A DNA stretch of 44,528 nucleotides from Pseudomonadota bacterium (GTDB lineage Bacteria; Pseudomonadota; Alphaproteobacteria; Rhizobiales; Pleomorphomonadaceae): assembly GCA_018262505.1 (NCBI GenBank), contig JAGSYV010000118.1:1-44528 (forward strand). Direction: 5' to 3'. Each line of letters begins with the position of its first letter. Within the stretch, counting starts at the first letter, position 1. The notes beneath the pieces are model-generated. The model was not told the DNA's origin, searched no databases, and saw nothing but the letters and a program-made list of their open reading frames with translations. Below, one piece after another: positions 1 to 8,928 of the stretch. A program made the translations under genes and the position numbers.

Positions 1-194
1 CCGCCGATGCCGAGCGCGATGTCGAGCCCGAGCGAGCCGGTCGGTATCGTCTCGATCTCGACCACCTGCCCCTTGCCGAGGCGCATGATGGAGCCCTTGC
101 CAAAGGCCCGTTCGATCTGCGACAGCGCGGCGTCGAGCGCTTTGGTCTTATCCATGGAGGTTCCTTCCACGAGGCGAAGTGAATTCTGCGACAC
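1..194 (-). CDS. recA: RecA recombinase, N-terminal part (cut by window edge)
   Basis: RecA forms the ATP-dependent strand-exchange filament and triggers LexA self-cleavage. Only about 64 N-terminal codons are present; the gene runs off the left edge. The translation has the typical RecA opening ([18 protein letters not shown], then [11 protein letters not shown]). I place the start at a GTG at 192-194, not the ATG at 153-155, because the 13 codons between them read [12 protein letters not shown], matching the N-terminal extension known from rhizobial RecA proteins, and because AAGGA lies about 9 nt upstream of the GTG. Divergent from psuK. An SOS-type operator lies in its promoter region. 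Confidence 0.95.
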   Translation of the reverse strand, partial: MSQNSLRLVEGTSMDKTKALDAALSQIERAFGKGSIMRLGKGQVVEIETIPTGSLGLDIALGIG

Positions 195-244
195 TGGCTT
201 CGTTCCTTATTTCACGACCGTTCCCGGATTTCAAATTCCCGGCC

Positions 245-272
245 AATGTACATGTTTTGTTCCCGTTGGCAA
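245..272 (-). promoter_or_regulatory. Putative recA promoter with imperfect SOS box in the spacer
   Basis: Reading the minus strand: -35-like TTGCCA (267-272), 16-nt spacer, -10-like TACATT (245-250). Within it, GAAC-N7-GTAC (248-262) is one base off the alphaproteobacterial LexA operator GAAC-N7-GAAC. The placement, about 50 bp upstream of the GTG start, fits LexA repression of recA. Inference from motif and position only. Confidence 0.5.
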
Positions 273-314
273 GCGGCAGATATGTCCTTGACACAAAAAT
301 ACAAGTCTGGTTTT

Positions 315-329
315 GTTCCCGTCGTGTTC
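315..329. promoter_or_regulatory. Perfect alphaproteobacterial SOS (LexA) box
   Basis: GTTC-CCGTCGT-GTTC matches the GTTC-N7-GTTC LexA operator exactly. It lies 121 bp upstream of the recA GTG and about 40 bp upstream of psuK. A plus-strand TTGACA (288-293) sits 17 nt before a weak -10-like TTTTGT at 311-316, so LexA bound here would also cover a psuK-directed promoter. It shares the 13-mer GTTTTGTTCCCGT with the recA-proximal site (254-266 and 310-322). Confidence 0.6.
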
Positions 330-367
330 CGGCGGAGCTGAAACGCAGAGAAATCAGGAGAAAAACG

Positions 368-1303
368 CTGAGCGCGGGGAATCGAAACGGCGGTTTTGGA
401 CCGCTTCTGGTGGTCGGCGGCTGTCATCGGGACGTACTCGGCCGGTCGGGCAATACCTATGAGCCGGCGACGTCTTGTCCGGGGATTGTGACGTATCGCC
501 CCGGCGGCGTGGCACGCAATGTCGCCGTGCTGCTCGGACGGGCCGGGGCACCCTGTCGCTTCGTTTCGGTGGTCGGTGACGACACTGCTGGACGCGAACT
601 CCAGGCCGAGCTCGCCTCGGCTGGCATCGACATCTCGGCGATGGTGGTCGACGCCAAAGGCCGAACCGGTACCTATCTCGCCATCCACGACGAGGCCGGC
701 GAACTCGTCTCGGCCATCTCCGACCTCGGCATTTACGATCATTTCGTGCTGCCGGCCGCCGCGCTCGATACCGGCAAGAAGCCGCTGGTGTTTGCCGACG
801 CCAACCTTCCACCCAGCCAACTCGGTCGGCTGGGCGACGTCCATGGCGACAGGCTGGTGCTGGACGCCATTTCGCGCGCCAAGGCGCCGCGTCTCAAGCC
901 GCTCGTCGGCTCTGGTGCGCTTTTCATCTGCAACCTGCCCTCGGCGGAGCTGCTGGTCGGCCATCCGGTCGGCCGACCGATCGAGGCGGCTGAACGGCTG
1001 GCAAAGGCCGGCGCTCGACAGGCGGTCATCACCGGCGGTTCAAAACCGCTGGCCATCCTCGAGGACGGGCACATCAGTGAGCTGACGCCGCGACCGGCCG
1101 TGGTGGTGGACGTCACCGGCGTTGGCGATGCCCAGACGGCCGGCCTCCTGCTGGCGTTGTCGGCGGGGGCACCGCTCGTTGCCGCCGTTGAAGTCGGCAT
1201 GGCGGCGGCCCGGGCCGCACTTGCCACTGCCGGCGCCCTCAGCGAGCTGCCGATCGACGTGGTCATCGCGGCCATGGCCGCCGGAGAGAGGGCCGAGGCT
1301 TAG
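368..1303 (+). CDS. psuK: Pseudouridine kinase (PfkB family)
   Basis: Phosphorylates pseudouridine to pseudouridine 5'-phosphate, the substrate of the downstream glycosidase. PfkB signatures: GGVARN (about residues 46-51) and the anion-hole/catalytic motif DVTGVGDA (about 248-255, base Asp254). The first beta strand LLVVGG starts near residue 13. The start is uncertain. An ATG at 179 would overlap recA and the whole promoter region, so I reject it. CTG at 368 has AGGAG 7 nt upstream and keeps the first strand; GTG at 410 is the next conventional choice but cuts into that strand. The specific substrate is inferred from the adjacent psuG. About 195 bp separate the two genes. Confidence 0.8.
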   Translation: MSAGNRNGGFGPLLVVGGCHRDVLGRSGNTYEPATSCPGIVTYRPGGVARNVAVLLGRAGAPCRFVSVVGDDTAGRELQAELASAGIDISAMVVDAKGRTGTYLAIHDEAGELVSAISDLGIYDHFVLPAAALDTGKKPLVFADANLPPSQLGRLGDVHGDRLVLDAISRAKAPRLKPLVGSGALFICNLPSAELLVGHPVGRPIEAAERLAKAGARQAVITGGSKPLAILEDGHISELTPRPAVVVDVTGVGDAQTAGLLLALSAGAPLVAAVEVGMAAARAALATAGALSELPIDVVIAAMAAGERAEA

Positions 1304-1498
1304 GGCGCGATTTCCGTCAGAGGGGTCCGCTACGTTGAAAAGAAAAGGCAATTCTCGTTTTTTTCGCGACAATGCGTCTTCCCTCTTTCGCAAACCCGTC
1401 GTCTCGTCGTATAGAACAAGGCTCGGAGATCCATCCCTCGCCGCCGACGCTGCGTGCCCGCTCCGTGGCCTTGTCGCGCGGCCACATTCGGAGGCATG

Positions 1499-2410
<912 letters not shown>

Positions 2411-2421
2411 TCTCCAATGCG

Positions 2422-2450
2422 CTTCGGGGCTGGTTCGCCCAGCCCCGAAG
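2422..2450. terminator. Convergent terminator hairpin, psuG / cckA
   Basis: A perfect 12-bp stem (2422-2433 with 2439-2450, arms CTTCGGGGCTGG and its complement) encloses a 5-nt loop between the converging psuG and cckA genes. No clear T-tract follows in either direction, so its strength as an intrinsic terminator is uncertain. Confidence 0.6.
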
Positions 2451-2482
2451 AAATCAGCCTCTTGCAGAAACTCAGCCGCGGA

Positions 2483-5026
2483 TCATTCGGCCAGCGTTTC
2501 CTTCACCGTCGTCGCCAGCTGCTTCAGCGAGAAGGGCTTGGGCAGGAAGTTGAACTGCTCGTTCTCCGGCAGATTCTTCTTGAAGGCGTCCTCGGCATAG
2601 CCCGACACGAAGATGATCTTGAGATCGGGCTGCGTCTTGCGGAGTTCACGAAGCAGCGTCGGCCCGTCCATTTCCGGCATCACCACGTCGGACACCACAA
2701 GATCGACCTTGCCGCCGACCTCCGCCATCACCTCCAGCGCCTCGGCACCGGTCGACGCCTCATGGACGGTATAGCCGCGCGAAATCAGCGCACGAGCGGC
2801 AAAGGCGCGCACCGCCTCCTCATCCTCGACCAGCAGGATCGAAGCCGTGCCGGTGAGGTCGGCCATCGGCGTCGCCTCGACATTCTTCTTCGGCACCGCC
2901 TCGGCCGGCGCCTCGTGGCGCGGCAGGAAGATATGGAAGGTGGTGCCGACCCCCACTTCGGACACCGGATAGATGTAGCCGCCGGTCTGCTTGATGATGC
3001 CATAGACGGTGGAAAGACCGAGGCCGGTGCCTTTGCCCACTTCCTTGGTCGAGAAGAAGGGATCGAAGATCTTCTCCATAATCTCCGGCGTCATGCCCGA
3101 ACCATTGTCCTCTACCTCGATATGGACATAGTCGGCGGCCGGCATGCCCTTGAAAGTAAAGGACCTGGCACAATCCGCCGCCGTGGCGTTGGAGGTGCGG
3201 ATCTCCAACTTGCCGGCTTTGGTCATGGCGTCGCGGGCATTGACGGCGAGATTGATCACCACCTGCTCGAACTGGTTGAGGTCGGCCATCACCGGCCAGA
3301 CGTCGCGGCCGTTATTGACCTTGAGCTGGACCTTTTCGCCCAGGAGTCGGCTGAGAAGGTTGGAAAGTTCGGCCAGCACGTCGGAAAGCACCAGCACCTG
3401 CGGCCTGAGGGTCTGACGGCGCGAGAAAGCCAGGAGCTGCCGGACGAGGCCGGCGGCGCGGTTGGCGTTCTGCTTGATGTTCATGATGTCCTGGAAGGAC
3501 GGATCGGTCGGCCGATGGTTGTTGAGCAGGAGATCGGAGAAGCCGATGATGGCGGTGAGCACGTTGTTGAAGTCATGTGCGACGCCGCCGGCCAGCTGAC
3601 CGACCGCCTGCATCTTCTGCCCTTGGGCAAACTGCGCTTCCAGCGCCCGCTGCTCGGTGGTCTCCAGCGCATAGACGATCGCCACCTCGCCGTCGCCCGC
3701 CCCCTCCTCGACGGTCGATACGTAGAAGCGGGCCGAACGATCCCCCTCGCCCGGCAGCGACACGTCGATACCCGAGATATTGCCCTGCCCGTTGACCGCC
3801 GACACGATCGCCTCGGAAATCGCCTTGCGGTCACGCTCGGCGACCACGTCGGCGAGGCGGCCGCGCGGCGCCGAAGCGTCCGGCTTGATGGAGGCGCCGA
3901 ACAGACGCATGAACGGCGCATTGTTGCGGCCGATGCGTCCTTCCTTGTCGATGGAAGCGATGGCGGCCGGCGTGTTGTTGAAGAAGCGGGTGAAGCGCAC
4001 TTCGGCGGCGCGCAGGGATTCCGACACGTCCTCGCCGGGCGAGCGGTTGAGCACCAGCGTGCGGCTGTCGCCGACCGAGCCATCGCTGCCCACCGGTACG
4101 CGGTGGATGATGCGGACCGGCAGGATCTGGCCGTTGCGCTTCATCATGTCGAGATCGACGATGCCGGTCTTCACTTCGCCCGAGGCGCCACGGATGCCGT
4201 CGAGCAGCGCCACGCCGTCACCGACCACGATTTCCTTGAGCTGCATGGCGCCGGCTTCGAACTCGGCGAGATCGTAGCCGAGCCAATCGGTCAGCGTGGC
4301 GTTCATGTAGACGACGCGGCCGAGCGCGTTGGCCGACAGGAAGCCGGCCGGCGCATGATCGAGGAAGTTCACCGCCCGCTGCAACGCCTGGAAACTGTTC
4401 TCCTGCTCGTCCCGGTCGCGGGTGATATCGGCCACCTGCCAGACATTGAGCGGCTGGGAGAGACCGTTGAGCGGCCGCACGCGGATGCGATACCAGCGGG
4501 CCGGTCCCTCGATGCGGCCGAGCGGATGGGCAACGCGCACTTCCTCGGTGGCCCGCCGCCCCTCCCGCGAGGCCTGAGCCAGGCGGAAGATGACGTCGGC
4601 CGTGTCGGGATCACCGGAAAACACCCGCTCGACGGTGCGGACGTCGACGGCCGTCTCGGCGCGGATCAGCCGGCCGTAGGTGGCGTTGGCATAGACGATG
4701 CGCCCGTCGCCGTCGGTGACGCAGACGCCATCGGTCATGGTGTCGAGGAAGCGCTTGGCGAGTTGCACCTGACCGTCATTGCGCGACGAGAGACGCACGA
4801 GGCCGATGGCGATGGCAAACAGCGAGAACACGCCGATCACCGCCAGGAGGCCGAGCAGGCCGAGCACATAGGGTTCGGCGGCGGCGCGGTCGAGCACGGC
4901 GAACACCGCGGCGGCGGCGACCAGCGCCAATGCCAATGCGATCACCAAGCCGACGTTGCCGCCGCGCTCGGAACGGTCGACGATCGGCGTTTCGACGGAA
5001 GGTGCCGACGGCTCGGTATCGTTCAT
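2483..5026 (-). CDS. cckA: Cell-cycle hybrid histidine kinase CckA
   Basis: Membrane hybrid kinase/phosphatase that feeds phosphate through ChpT to CtrA, the master regulator whose sites occur elsewhere in this window. The 847-aa product has two N-terminal transmembrane segments (about 25-45 and 53-78), three PAS-like regions (about 90-205, 213-330, 342-460), a HisKA segment with [11 protein letters not shown] (phospho-His484), an HATPase domain (N-box near 592-598, DNGSGM 640-645, [10 protein letters not shown] 665-673) and a C-terminal receiver domain (about 728-845; acidic EDE 734-736, phospho-Asp780, Lys830). Architecture and H-box are those of CckA. It is transcribed alone; the 188 bp to flhB show no recognised element. 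Confidence 0.93.
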   Translation of the reverse strand: MNDTEPSAPSVETPIVDRSERGGNVGLVIALALALVAAAAVFAVLDRAAAEPYVLGLLGLLAVIGVFSLFAIAIGLVRLSSRNDGQVQLAKRFLDTMTDGVCVTDGDGRIVYANATYGRLIRAETAVDVRTVERVFSGDPDTADVIFRLAQASREGRRATEEVRVAHPLGRIEGPARWYRIRVRPLNGLSQPLNVWQVADITRDRDEQENSFQALQRAVNFLDHAPAGFLSANALGRVVYMNATLTDWLGYDLAEFEAGAMQLKEIVVGDGVALLDGIRGASGEVKTGIVDLDMMKRNGQILPVRIIHRVPVGSDGSVGDSRTLVLNRSPGEDVSESLRAAEVRFTRFFNNTPAAIASIDKEGRIGRNNAPFMRLFGASIKPDASAPRGRLADVVAERDRKAISEAIVSAVNGQGNISGIDVSLPGEGDRSARFYVSTVEEGAGDGEVAIVYALETTEQRALEAQFAQGQKMQAVGQLAGGVAHDFNNVLTAIIGFSDLLLNNHRPTDPSFQDIMNIKQNANRAAGLVRQLLAFSRRQTLRPQVLVLSDVLAELSNLLSRLLGEKVQLKVNNGRDVWPVMADLNQFEQVVINLAVNARDAMTKAGKLEIRTSNATAADCARSFTFKGMPAADYVHIEVEDNGSGMTPEIMEKIFDPFFSTKEVGKGTGLGLSTVYGIIKQTGGYIYPVSEVGVGTTFHIFLPRHEAPAEAVPKKNVEATPMADLTGTASILLVEDEEAVRAFAARALISRGYTVHEASTGAEALEVMAEVGGKVDLVVSDVVMPEMDGPTLLRELRKTQPDLKIIFVSGYAEDAFKKNLPENEQFNFLPKPFSLKQLATTVKETLAE

Positions 5027-5214
5027 GTTGCTCTTGCCCTGCCCGCCTGCCGGCGCCGCGCCCCAGGGGTCCGCGCGCCGGTTGGGAATCGTCTGTTCAT
5101 GCCATGATCTTTAGCGATCGCCCATGACGAGGCAAACGCTGACTTGCGCCTTTTCGCCGATCTGAGCGGATGATACCAGCTTTTGCCGTCCGTCCGCGCC
5201 CCCCCTCGCCACCT

Positions 5215-6291
5215 TCAGGTCCGCCAGTTCGGCTTCTTCTTGAGATTCAGAACGTAGCCTACCACCTGCGCCACCGCCTTATAGTGCTGTTCCGGGATGG
5301 TCTCGTCCAGATCGACGCTGGCGTAGAGCGCCCGGGCCAGCGGCGGATTTTCGACAACCGGCACGTCGGAGTTCTTCGCCAGCTCACGGATGCGCAGCGC
5401 CACCTCGTCGACCCCCTTGGCAACGCAGATCGGTGCCGGCGTCGAATGGTCATACTTCAGCGCCACGGCATAATGGGTCGGGTTGGTGACGACCACCGTC
5501 GCGTCCGGCACCTTCTGCATCATGCGCTGCTTGGCCCGCTGCATACGCAGCTGCCGGATGCGCCCTTTGATATGCGGATCACCCTCGGTCTGCTTGTGCT
5601 CGTCCTTGACTTCCTGCAGCGACATGCGCTGACGCGTCATATAACGGAAGCGCGCCCAGAAATAGTCGATGGCGGCGATCAGGAACATCAGCGCCAGCAT
5701 GAAGCCCAGCATGCGCATCGCCAGCGTTTTCGTGACGGTGAGCGTGCGCGCTATGTCGATGGTAACAAGCGCGTCGAGCCGGTCTCGTTCCGGCCACAGC
5801 ACGGAGACCATCACCGTGCCGAGCATGGCGATCTTCAACAGCCCCTTGATGAAGTTGGCCAAACTCTCCGGCGAGAACATCCGCTTGAGGCCGGCCAGCG
5901 GCGACACCTTGTCGAGCCGGGGCTCCAGCGACTTCCACGAAAACACCATTCGATGCTGGGCAAGGCTGCCGGCAATGCCGCCGAGCGCCATCAGCACCAG
6001 CGGGAAAGCCAGCGCGAGCAGAAAACCACCCACCAGCGTGAAGTAGAGGCGACGGAGGCCGCCGCCGTCGACGGCGATCTCAGCGGCATGCTCGATCAGG
6101 CCGCGCAACGGCGCCAGCAGCACGCCGGTCACTCCCGAACCGGTCAGCCCGACCACGGCGGTCACGGCGACGAGCCCGAAGAAGGTGCTCACCTCCATGC
6201 TCTTGATGACGTCGCCCTGCTCGTGCGCTTGTTCGAGCTTTCGTTGGGTAGGTTCTTCTGTTTTGTCGCTGTCGTCGTCCGGACCGGCCAT
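5215..6291 (-). CDS. flhB: Flagellar type III export switch protein FlhB
   Basis: Inner-membrane export-gate protein that switches substrate specificity from rod/hook to filament. At 358 aa it has normal length. It opens with the family signature DKTEEPTQRKLEQA (about 9-22), has four hydrophobic segments (about 35-60, 83-110, 150-170, 188-212) and a cytoplasmic domain with the autocleavage motif NPTH (Asn270-His273). Last gene of the flgB-flgC-fliE-fliQ-fliR-flhB run; 7 bp separate it from fliR. Confidence 0.97.
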   Translation of the reverse strand: MAGPDDDSDKTEEPTQRKLEQAHEQGDVIKSMEVSTFFGLVAVTAVVGLTGSGVTGVLLAPLRGLIEHAAEIAVDGGGLRRLYFTLVGGFLLALAFPLVLMALGGIAGSLAQHRMVFSWKSLEPRLDKVSPLAGLKRMFSPESLANFIKGLLKIAMLGTVMVSVLWPERDRLDALVTIDIARTLTVTKTLAMRMLGFMLALMFLIAAIDYFWARFRYMTRQRMSLQEVKDEHKQTEGDPHIKGRIRQLRMQRAKQRMMQKVPDATVVVTNPTHYAVALKYDHSTPAPICVAKGVDEVALRIRELAKNSDVPVVENPPLARALYASVDLDETIPEQHYKAVAQVVGYVLNLKKKPNWRT

Positions 6292-6298
6292 GGCTGCC

Positions 6299-7063
6299 TC
6301 AGCTGGGAATGAGGCGCATCAGACCGGTTTCCAGGAAGGACCGGTAGAGGCCGAGAATGGTGACGATCAGCGACGCCAGGATGGCGAGACCGATCAGGAT
6401 GGTCAGCGGCATCGCCAGGAAATACACCTGGAACTGCGGCATCAGCTTCTGCAACACGCCGAGGCCTAGATTGTAGACCAGGGCGAATGCCATGAAGGGC
6501 GCGGCGATCTGCAGCGCCGTCTTGAAGGACTCGGCAATGGTCAGAATGGCGGCGTCCTTGAAGTCGGCGACCGGGATCATCTCACCGGGCGGGAACATGG
6601 TGTAGCTGCCGGCGATGCCGGCCAGCGCCACATGGTGCAGATCGGTCACGAAAATGACGGTCACGCCTGTCACCGACAGGAAGGACGAGATGATGGCCCC
6701 TTGCTGGCCCATGGTGGGATCGACGCTCTGGGCAAAGCCAAGGCCGATATCGGAGGCGATGGCCGTGCCGGCGGTCTGGATCACGCTCATCAACAGGCGC
6801 GCGGTGAGGCCGATGGCGACGCCGACGATCACCTCGGCGACCAGAGCGAAGATCAACCGGCTCATGTCGTTGGCAAGCCCGGTCGGCAGCTTGTTGGACA
6901 GAACGGGGTAGAAGACGGCGGTCAGCAGCAAGGCGAAGGTCAGCCGGACGCGCGCCGAGATCGTCTGCTCGCCGATGCCCGGCATCAGCATGCACAGCGC
7001 GCCGATACGGGCGAACAGCAGCAAAAACAACACCGTCACATCGGGGAGGATGCGGATAATCAT
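6299..7063 (-). CDS. fliR: Flagellar export gate protein FliR
   Basis: Polytopic inner-membrane component of the FliPQR export pore. The 254-aa product is strongly hydrophobic with about five to six membrane segments and carries the N-terminal ARIGALCMLMPG stretch and the central IGLTARLLMS region typical of FliR. Its ATG overlaps the fliQ stop by 4 nt (ATGA), so translation is likely coupled. Confidence 0.96.
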   Translation of the reverse strand: MIIRILPDVTVLFLLLFARIGALCMLMPGIGEQTISARVRLTFALLLTAVFYPVLSNKLPTGLANDMSRLIFALVAEVIVGVAIGLTARLLMSVIQTAGTAIASDIGLGFAQSVDPTMGQQGAIISSFLSVTGVTVIFVTDLHHVALAGIAGSYTMFPPGEMIPVADFKDAAILTIAESFKTALQIAAPFMAFALVYNLGLGVLQKLMPQFQVYFLAMPLTILIGLAILASLIVTILGLYRSFLETGLMRLIPS

Positions 7064-7323
7064 CCCCGGACGATCATTTCGGAAATCGTCACCATGAAGC
7101 TGTTGAGCGAATCCGCCATGAAGGGCAGCGTCAGCAGCAGCACGATGAAGATGGAGAGGATCTTCGGAATGAAGGCCAGCGTCTGTTCCTGAATCTGCGT
7201 CAGCGCCTGGAATAGGGACACGACAAAACCAACCGCGAGACCGGTCAGCATCACCGGCGCCGCCACCTTGATGGTCACCCAGATGGCGGTCCGGGCCAGG
7301 TCGAGAACCTCAGCGCCACCCAT
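7060..7323 (-). CDS. fliQ: Flagellar export gate protein FliQ
   Basis: Small (87 aa) two-helix hairpin of the FliPQR export gate. Two membrane segments (about 15-38 and 50-72) flank the conserved QALTQIQEQTLAFIPK loop. Overlaps fliR by 4 nt and follows fliE after 27 bp. Confidence 0.96.
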   Translation of the reverse strand: MGGAEVLDLARTAIWVTIKVAAPVMLTGLAVGFVVSLFQALTQIQEQTLAFIPKILSIFIVLLLTLPFMADSLNSFMVTISEMIVRG

Positions 7324-7350
7324 TCCGTCCGCTCCGCACCCGCGCCGGCG

Positions 7351-7692
7351 TCAGATCGCCATGCGCATGATTTCCTCATAGGCCGAGATCACCTTGTCAC
7401 GCACCGATACCATGGTATCGAGGGCAACCTCGGCTTCCGACACGGCGGTGACGACGTCGATGATGTCGCCCTTGCCGGACATATAGCTGGCCTGCTTGGC
7501 TTCCGAGGCATTGCCCTGATCGACCACCTGCTGCACCTGATCGCGCAGCATGGCGCCGAAGTCCGGCGATTTCGCTCCGGCAGCCAGGCCGGCCGACGCA
7601 TCGGCAGCCTGCCCCGACTGGCCGCGATTCGCCAGCCTCGACATCGCGCCATACACATTGCTGGCGTTGAGCGCGGTGGTGGTGAGCGCCAT
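7351..7692 (-). CDS. fliE: Flagellar hook-basal body protein FliE
   Basis: Links the MS ring to the proximal rod. 113 aa, with a variable N-terminus and the conserved C-terminal part (DFGAMLRDQV near 44-53; DVVTAVSEAEVALDTMVSVRDKV near 78-100, written here only as landmarks; YEEIMRM at the end). Lies between flgC and fliQ, the usual alphaproteobacterial order. Confidence 0.95.
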   Translation of the reverse strand: MALTTTALNASNVYGAMSRLANRGQSGQAADASAGLAAGAKSPDFGAMLRDQVQQVVDQGNASEAKQASYMSGKGDIIDVVTAVSEAEVALDTMVSVRDKVISAYEEIMRMAI

Positions 7693-7718
7693 GATGGTAC
7701 GTCTCCTTGCAAGCGCGC

Positions 7719-8129
7719 TCAGCCGCGCAGGATGTCGATGGTCTTCTGCAGCATGCTGCGCGTCGACGAGACCACATTGAGATTGGCCTCGTAGGTCCGC
7801 TGCGCGCTCTGCATGTCGACCATCTCGATGAGCGGCGACACGTTGGGATATTTGACGTTGCCGCTGGCATCGGCCGCCGGGCTGTTCGGCTCGTATTTGG
7901 TCTCGAAGTCGGTGCGATCCGGCACCACCTTGCCGAGCCGCACCATTTCCGCCCCCAGTTCCTTGTCGAACTTCGAGGTCACCGTGGGGATTTGGCGGCG
8001 ATAGGGATCGCCGCCCGATGTCGAGGCAACTGAATCGGCATTGGCGACGTTTTCGGCAATGATCCGCATGCGGCCGGTCTGCACCTTGAGGCCGGCGGAG
8101 GAGATCATCAGCGTCTTGAGAAAATCCAT
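7719..8129 (-). CDS. flgC: Flagellar proximal rod protein FlgC
   Basis: Rod subunit assembled between FlgB and FlgF. The 136-aa product has the rod-family N-terminal motif (RIIAENVANADS, about 22-33) and the C-terminal D0 helix (QRTYEANLNVVSSTRSMLQ, about 110-128). 26 bp upstream of fliE and 9 bp downstream of flgB, so in one operon. Confidence 0.96.
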   Translation of the reverse strand: MDFLKTLMISSAGLKVQTGRMRIIAENVANADSVASTSGGDPYRRQIPTVTSKFDKELGAEMVRLGKVVPDRTDFETKYEPNSPAADASGNVKYPNVSPLIEMVDMQSAQRTYEANLNVVSSTRSMLQKTIDILRG

Positions 8130-8138
8130 GGCCTCACC

Positions 8139-8549
8139 TCACTTCTTGCCGACGGCGGTTTTCAGAAGACCAAGGCTGCGCTGGTAGAGCGAAGTCACCG
8201 TCTGAAAATCCATCTGGTTACTGGTGACCTTCATCATCTGATCTTCGAGCGACACCGCGTTGCCATCGGGCGTCACGTCATAACCGCCGACCTTTTCGGG
8301 GCGGAATGGCGTGCCATTGCTGATCGCAGGCCCGGCGATGTGCATCGGATTGGTCAGCACGGTTGAAACACCGGCGTCGGCCTCGCCATCCACCGCCACG
8401 CGAAAGAAATCCGGTGCCTTGATGTCGCGCGCGGTGTAGCCAGGCGTCTCCGCATTAGCGACGTTTTCCGCGAGCACTTTTTGCCGCGTCTCGTGAAAAC
8501 GAAGCTTGCCTTTGAGCGCCTGCAAAACCGGCAGATCGGTCATCGTCAT
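8139..8549 (-). CDS. flgB: Flagellar proximal rod protein FlgB
   Basis: First rod subunit. From the ATG at 8547-8549 the product is 136 aa with ENVANAETPGYTARD (about 28-42) and the C-terminal QMDFQTVTSLYQRSL helix. The reading frame stays open upstream to 8963, but that extension has no family similarity; GGTGAG upstream of 8549 supports the shorter start. Head of the flgB-flhB operon. The divergent region to fliO contains a CtrA box and an ftr-like palindrome. Confidence 0.95.
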   Translation of the reverse strand: MTMTDLPVLQALKGKLRFHETRQKVLAENVANAETPGYTARDIKAPDFFRVAVDGEADAGVSTVLTNPMHIAGPAISNGTPFRPEKVGGYDVTPDGNAVSLEDQMMKVTSNQMDFQTVTSLYQRSLGLLKTAVGKK

Positions 8550-8659
8550 TGAATAACTCACCGGAAATGGCGGCCAACCTGGCTGCCTGACACACCGCCT
8601 GGGGAGCGGCGCCCGAAAAGTCGCTGGCCCTCGACAAGGATTCGCAACCTGAAAACCAT

Positions 8660-8674
8660 AGGCAATATTTGCCG
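8660..8674. promoter_or_regulatory. ftr-like palindrome (candidate FlbD site), flgB/fliO region
   Basis: AGGCAA-TAT-TTGCCG matches the CGGCAA-N3-NTGCCG pattern found upstream of the sigma-54 promoters of flgF, flgI and flgE, apart from the first base. It sits 9 bp from a perfect CtrA box. In Caulobacter, FlbD bound near a CtrA site can repress an early flagellar promoter; a similar role is inferred here. Confidence 0.5.
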
Positions 8675-8683
8675 ACCGCGTAG

Positions 8684-8699
8684 TTAATGAATGGTTAAC
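8684..8699. promoter_or_regulatory. Perfect CtrA box, flgB / fliO divergent region
   Basis: TTAA-TGAATGG-TTAAC matches the CtrA consensus TTAA-N7-TTAAC exactly; read on the minus strand it begins TTAACCAT, a known CtrA half-site. It lies about 135 bp before flgB and 230 bp before fliO, so it could serve either or both. The rest of the 379-bp divergent region (8550-8928) shows no gene. Confidence 0.75.
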
Positions 8700-8928
8700 A
8701 ATCCGTTGGTCCGCATGCCGAGAGGCTTGAAAAACGCCCAATTTGGCTGATAGCTGGGGAAAAGTACCAACTAGGTGTAGGGTTGCGCTCTGCAACAGCC
8801 GAATGCTGGAGAGTAACCGGGACAAACGAAACGATGAGAGCAACGACGGAAGAAGTTTCCGAATAATTTCCCATTTCGAGATAAACCGGCTATCGACTTG
8901 ACGAACTGGCCCCTTCAATGAACGGGAT

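Noticed and set aside
153..155. ATG as recA start
   Set aside because: The upstream GTG (192-194) has an SD and encodes the N-terminal residues typical of rhizobial RecA.
179..367. N-terminal extension of psuK from the ATG at 179
   Set aside because: It would overlap the recA start and cover the SOS boxes and promoter; the extra residues do not resemble PfkB proteins.
2417..5107. 896-codon open frame on the + strand
   Set aside because: It is antisense to cckA, rich in His/Arg/Asp from GC-rich codon mirroring, and has no family similarity; CckA on the other strand is convincing.
5170..6312. 380-codon + strand frame opposite flhB
   Set aside because: Antisense shadow; FlhB has full family signatures including NPTH.
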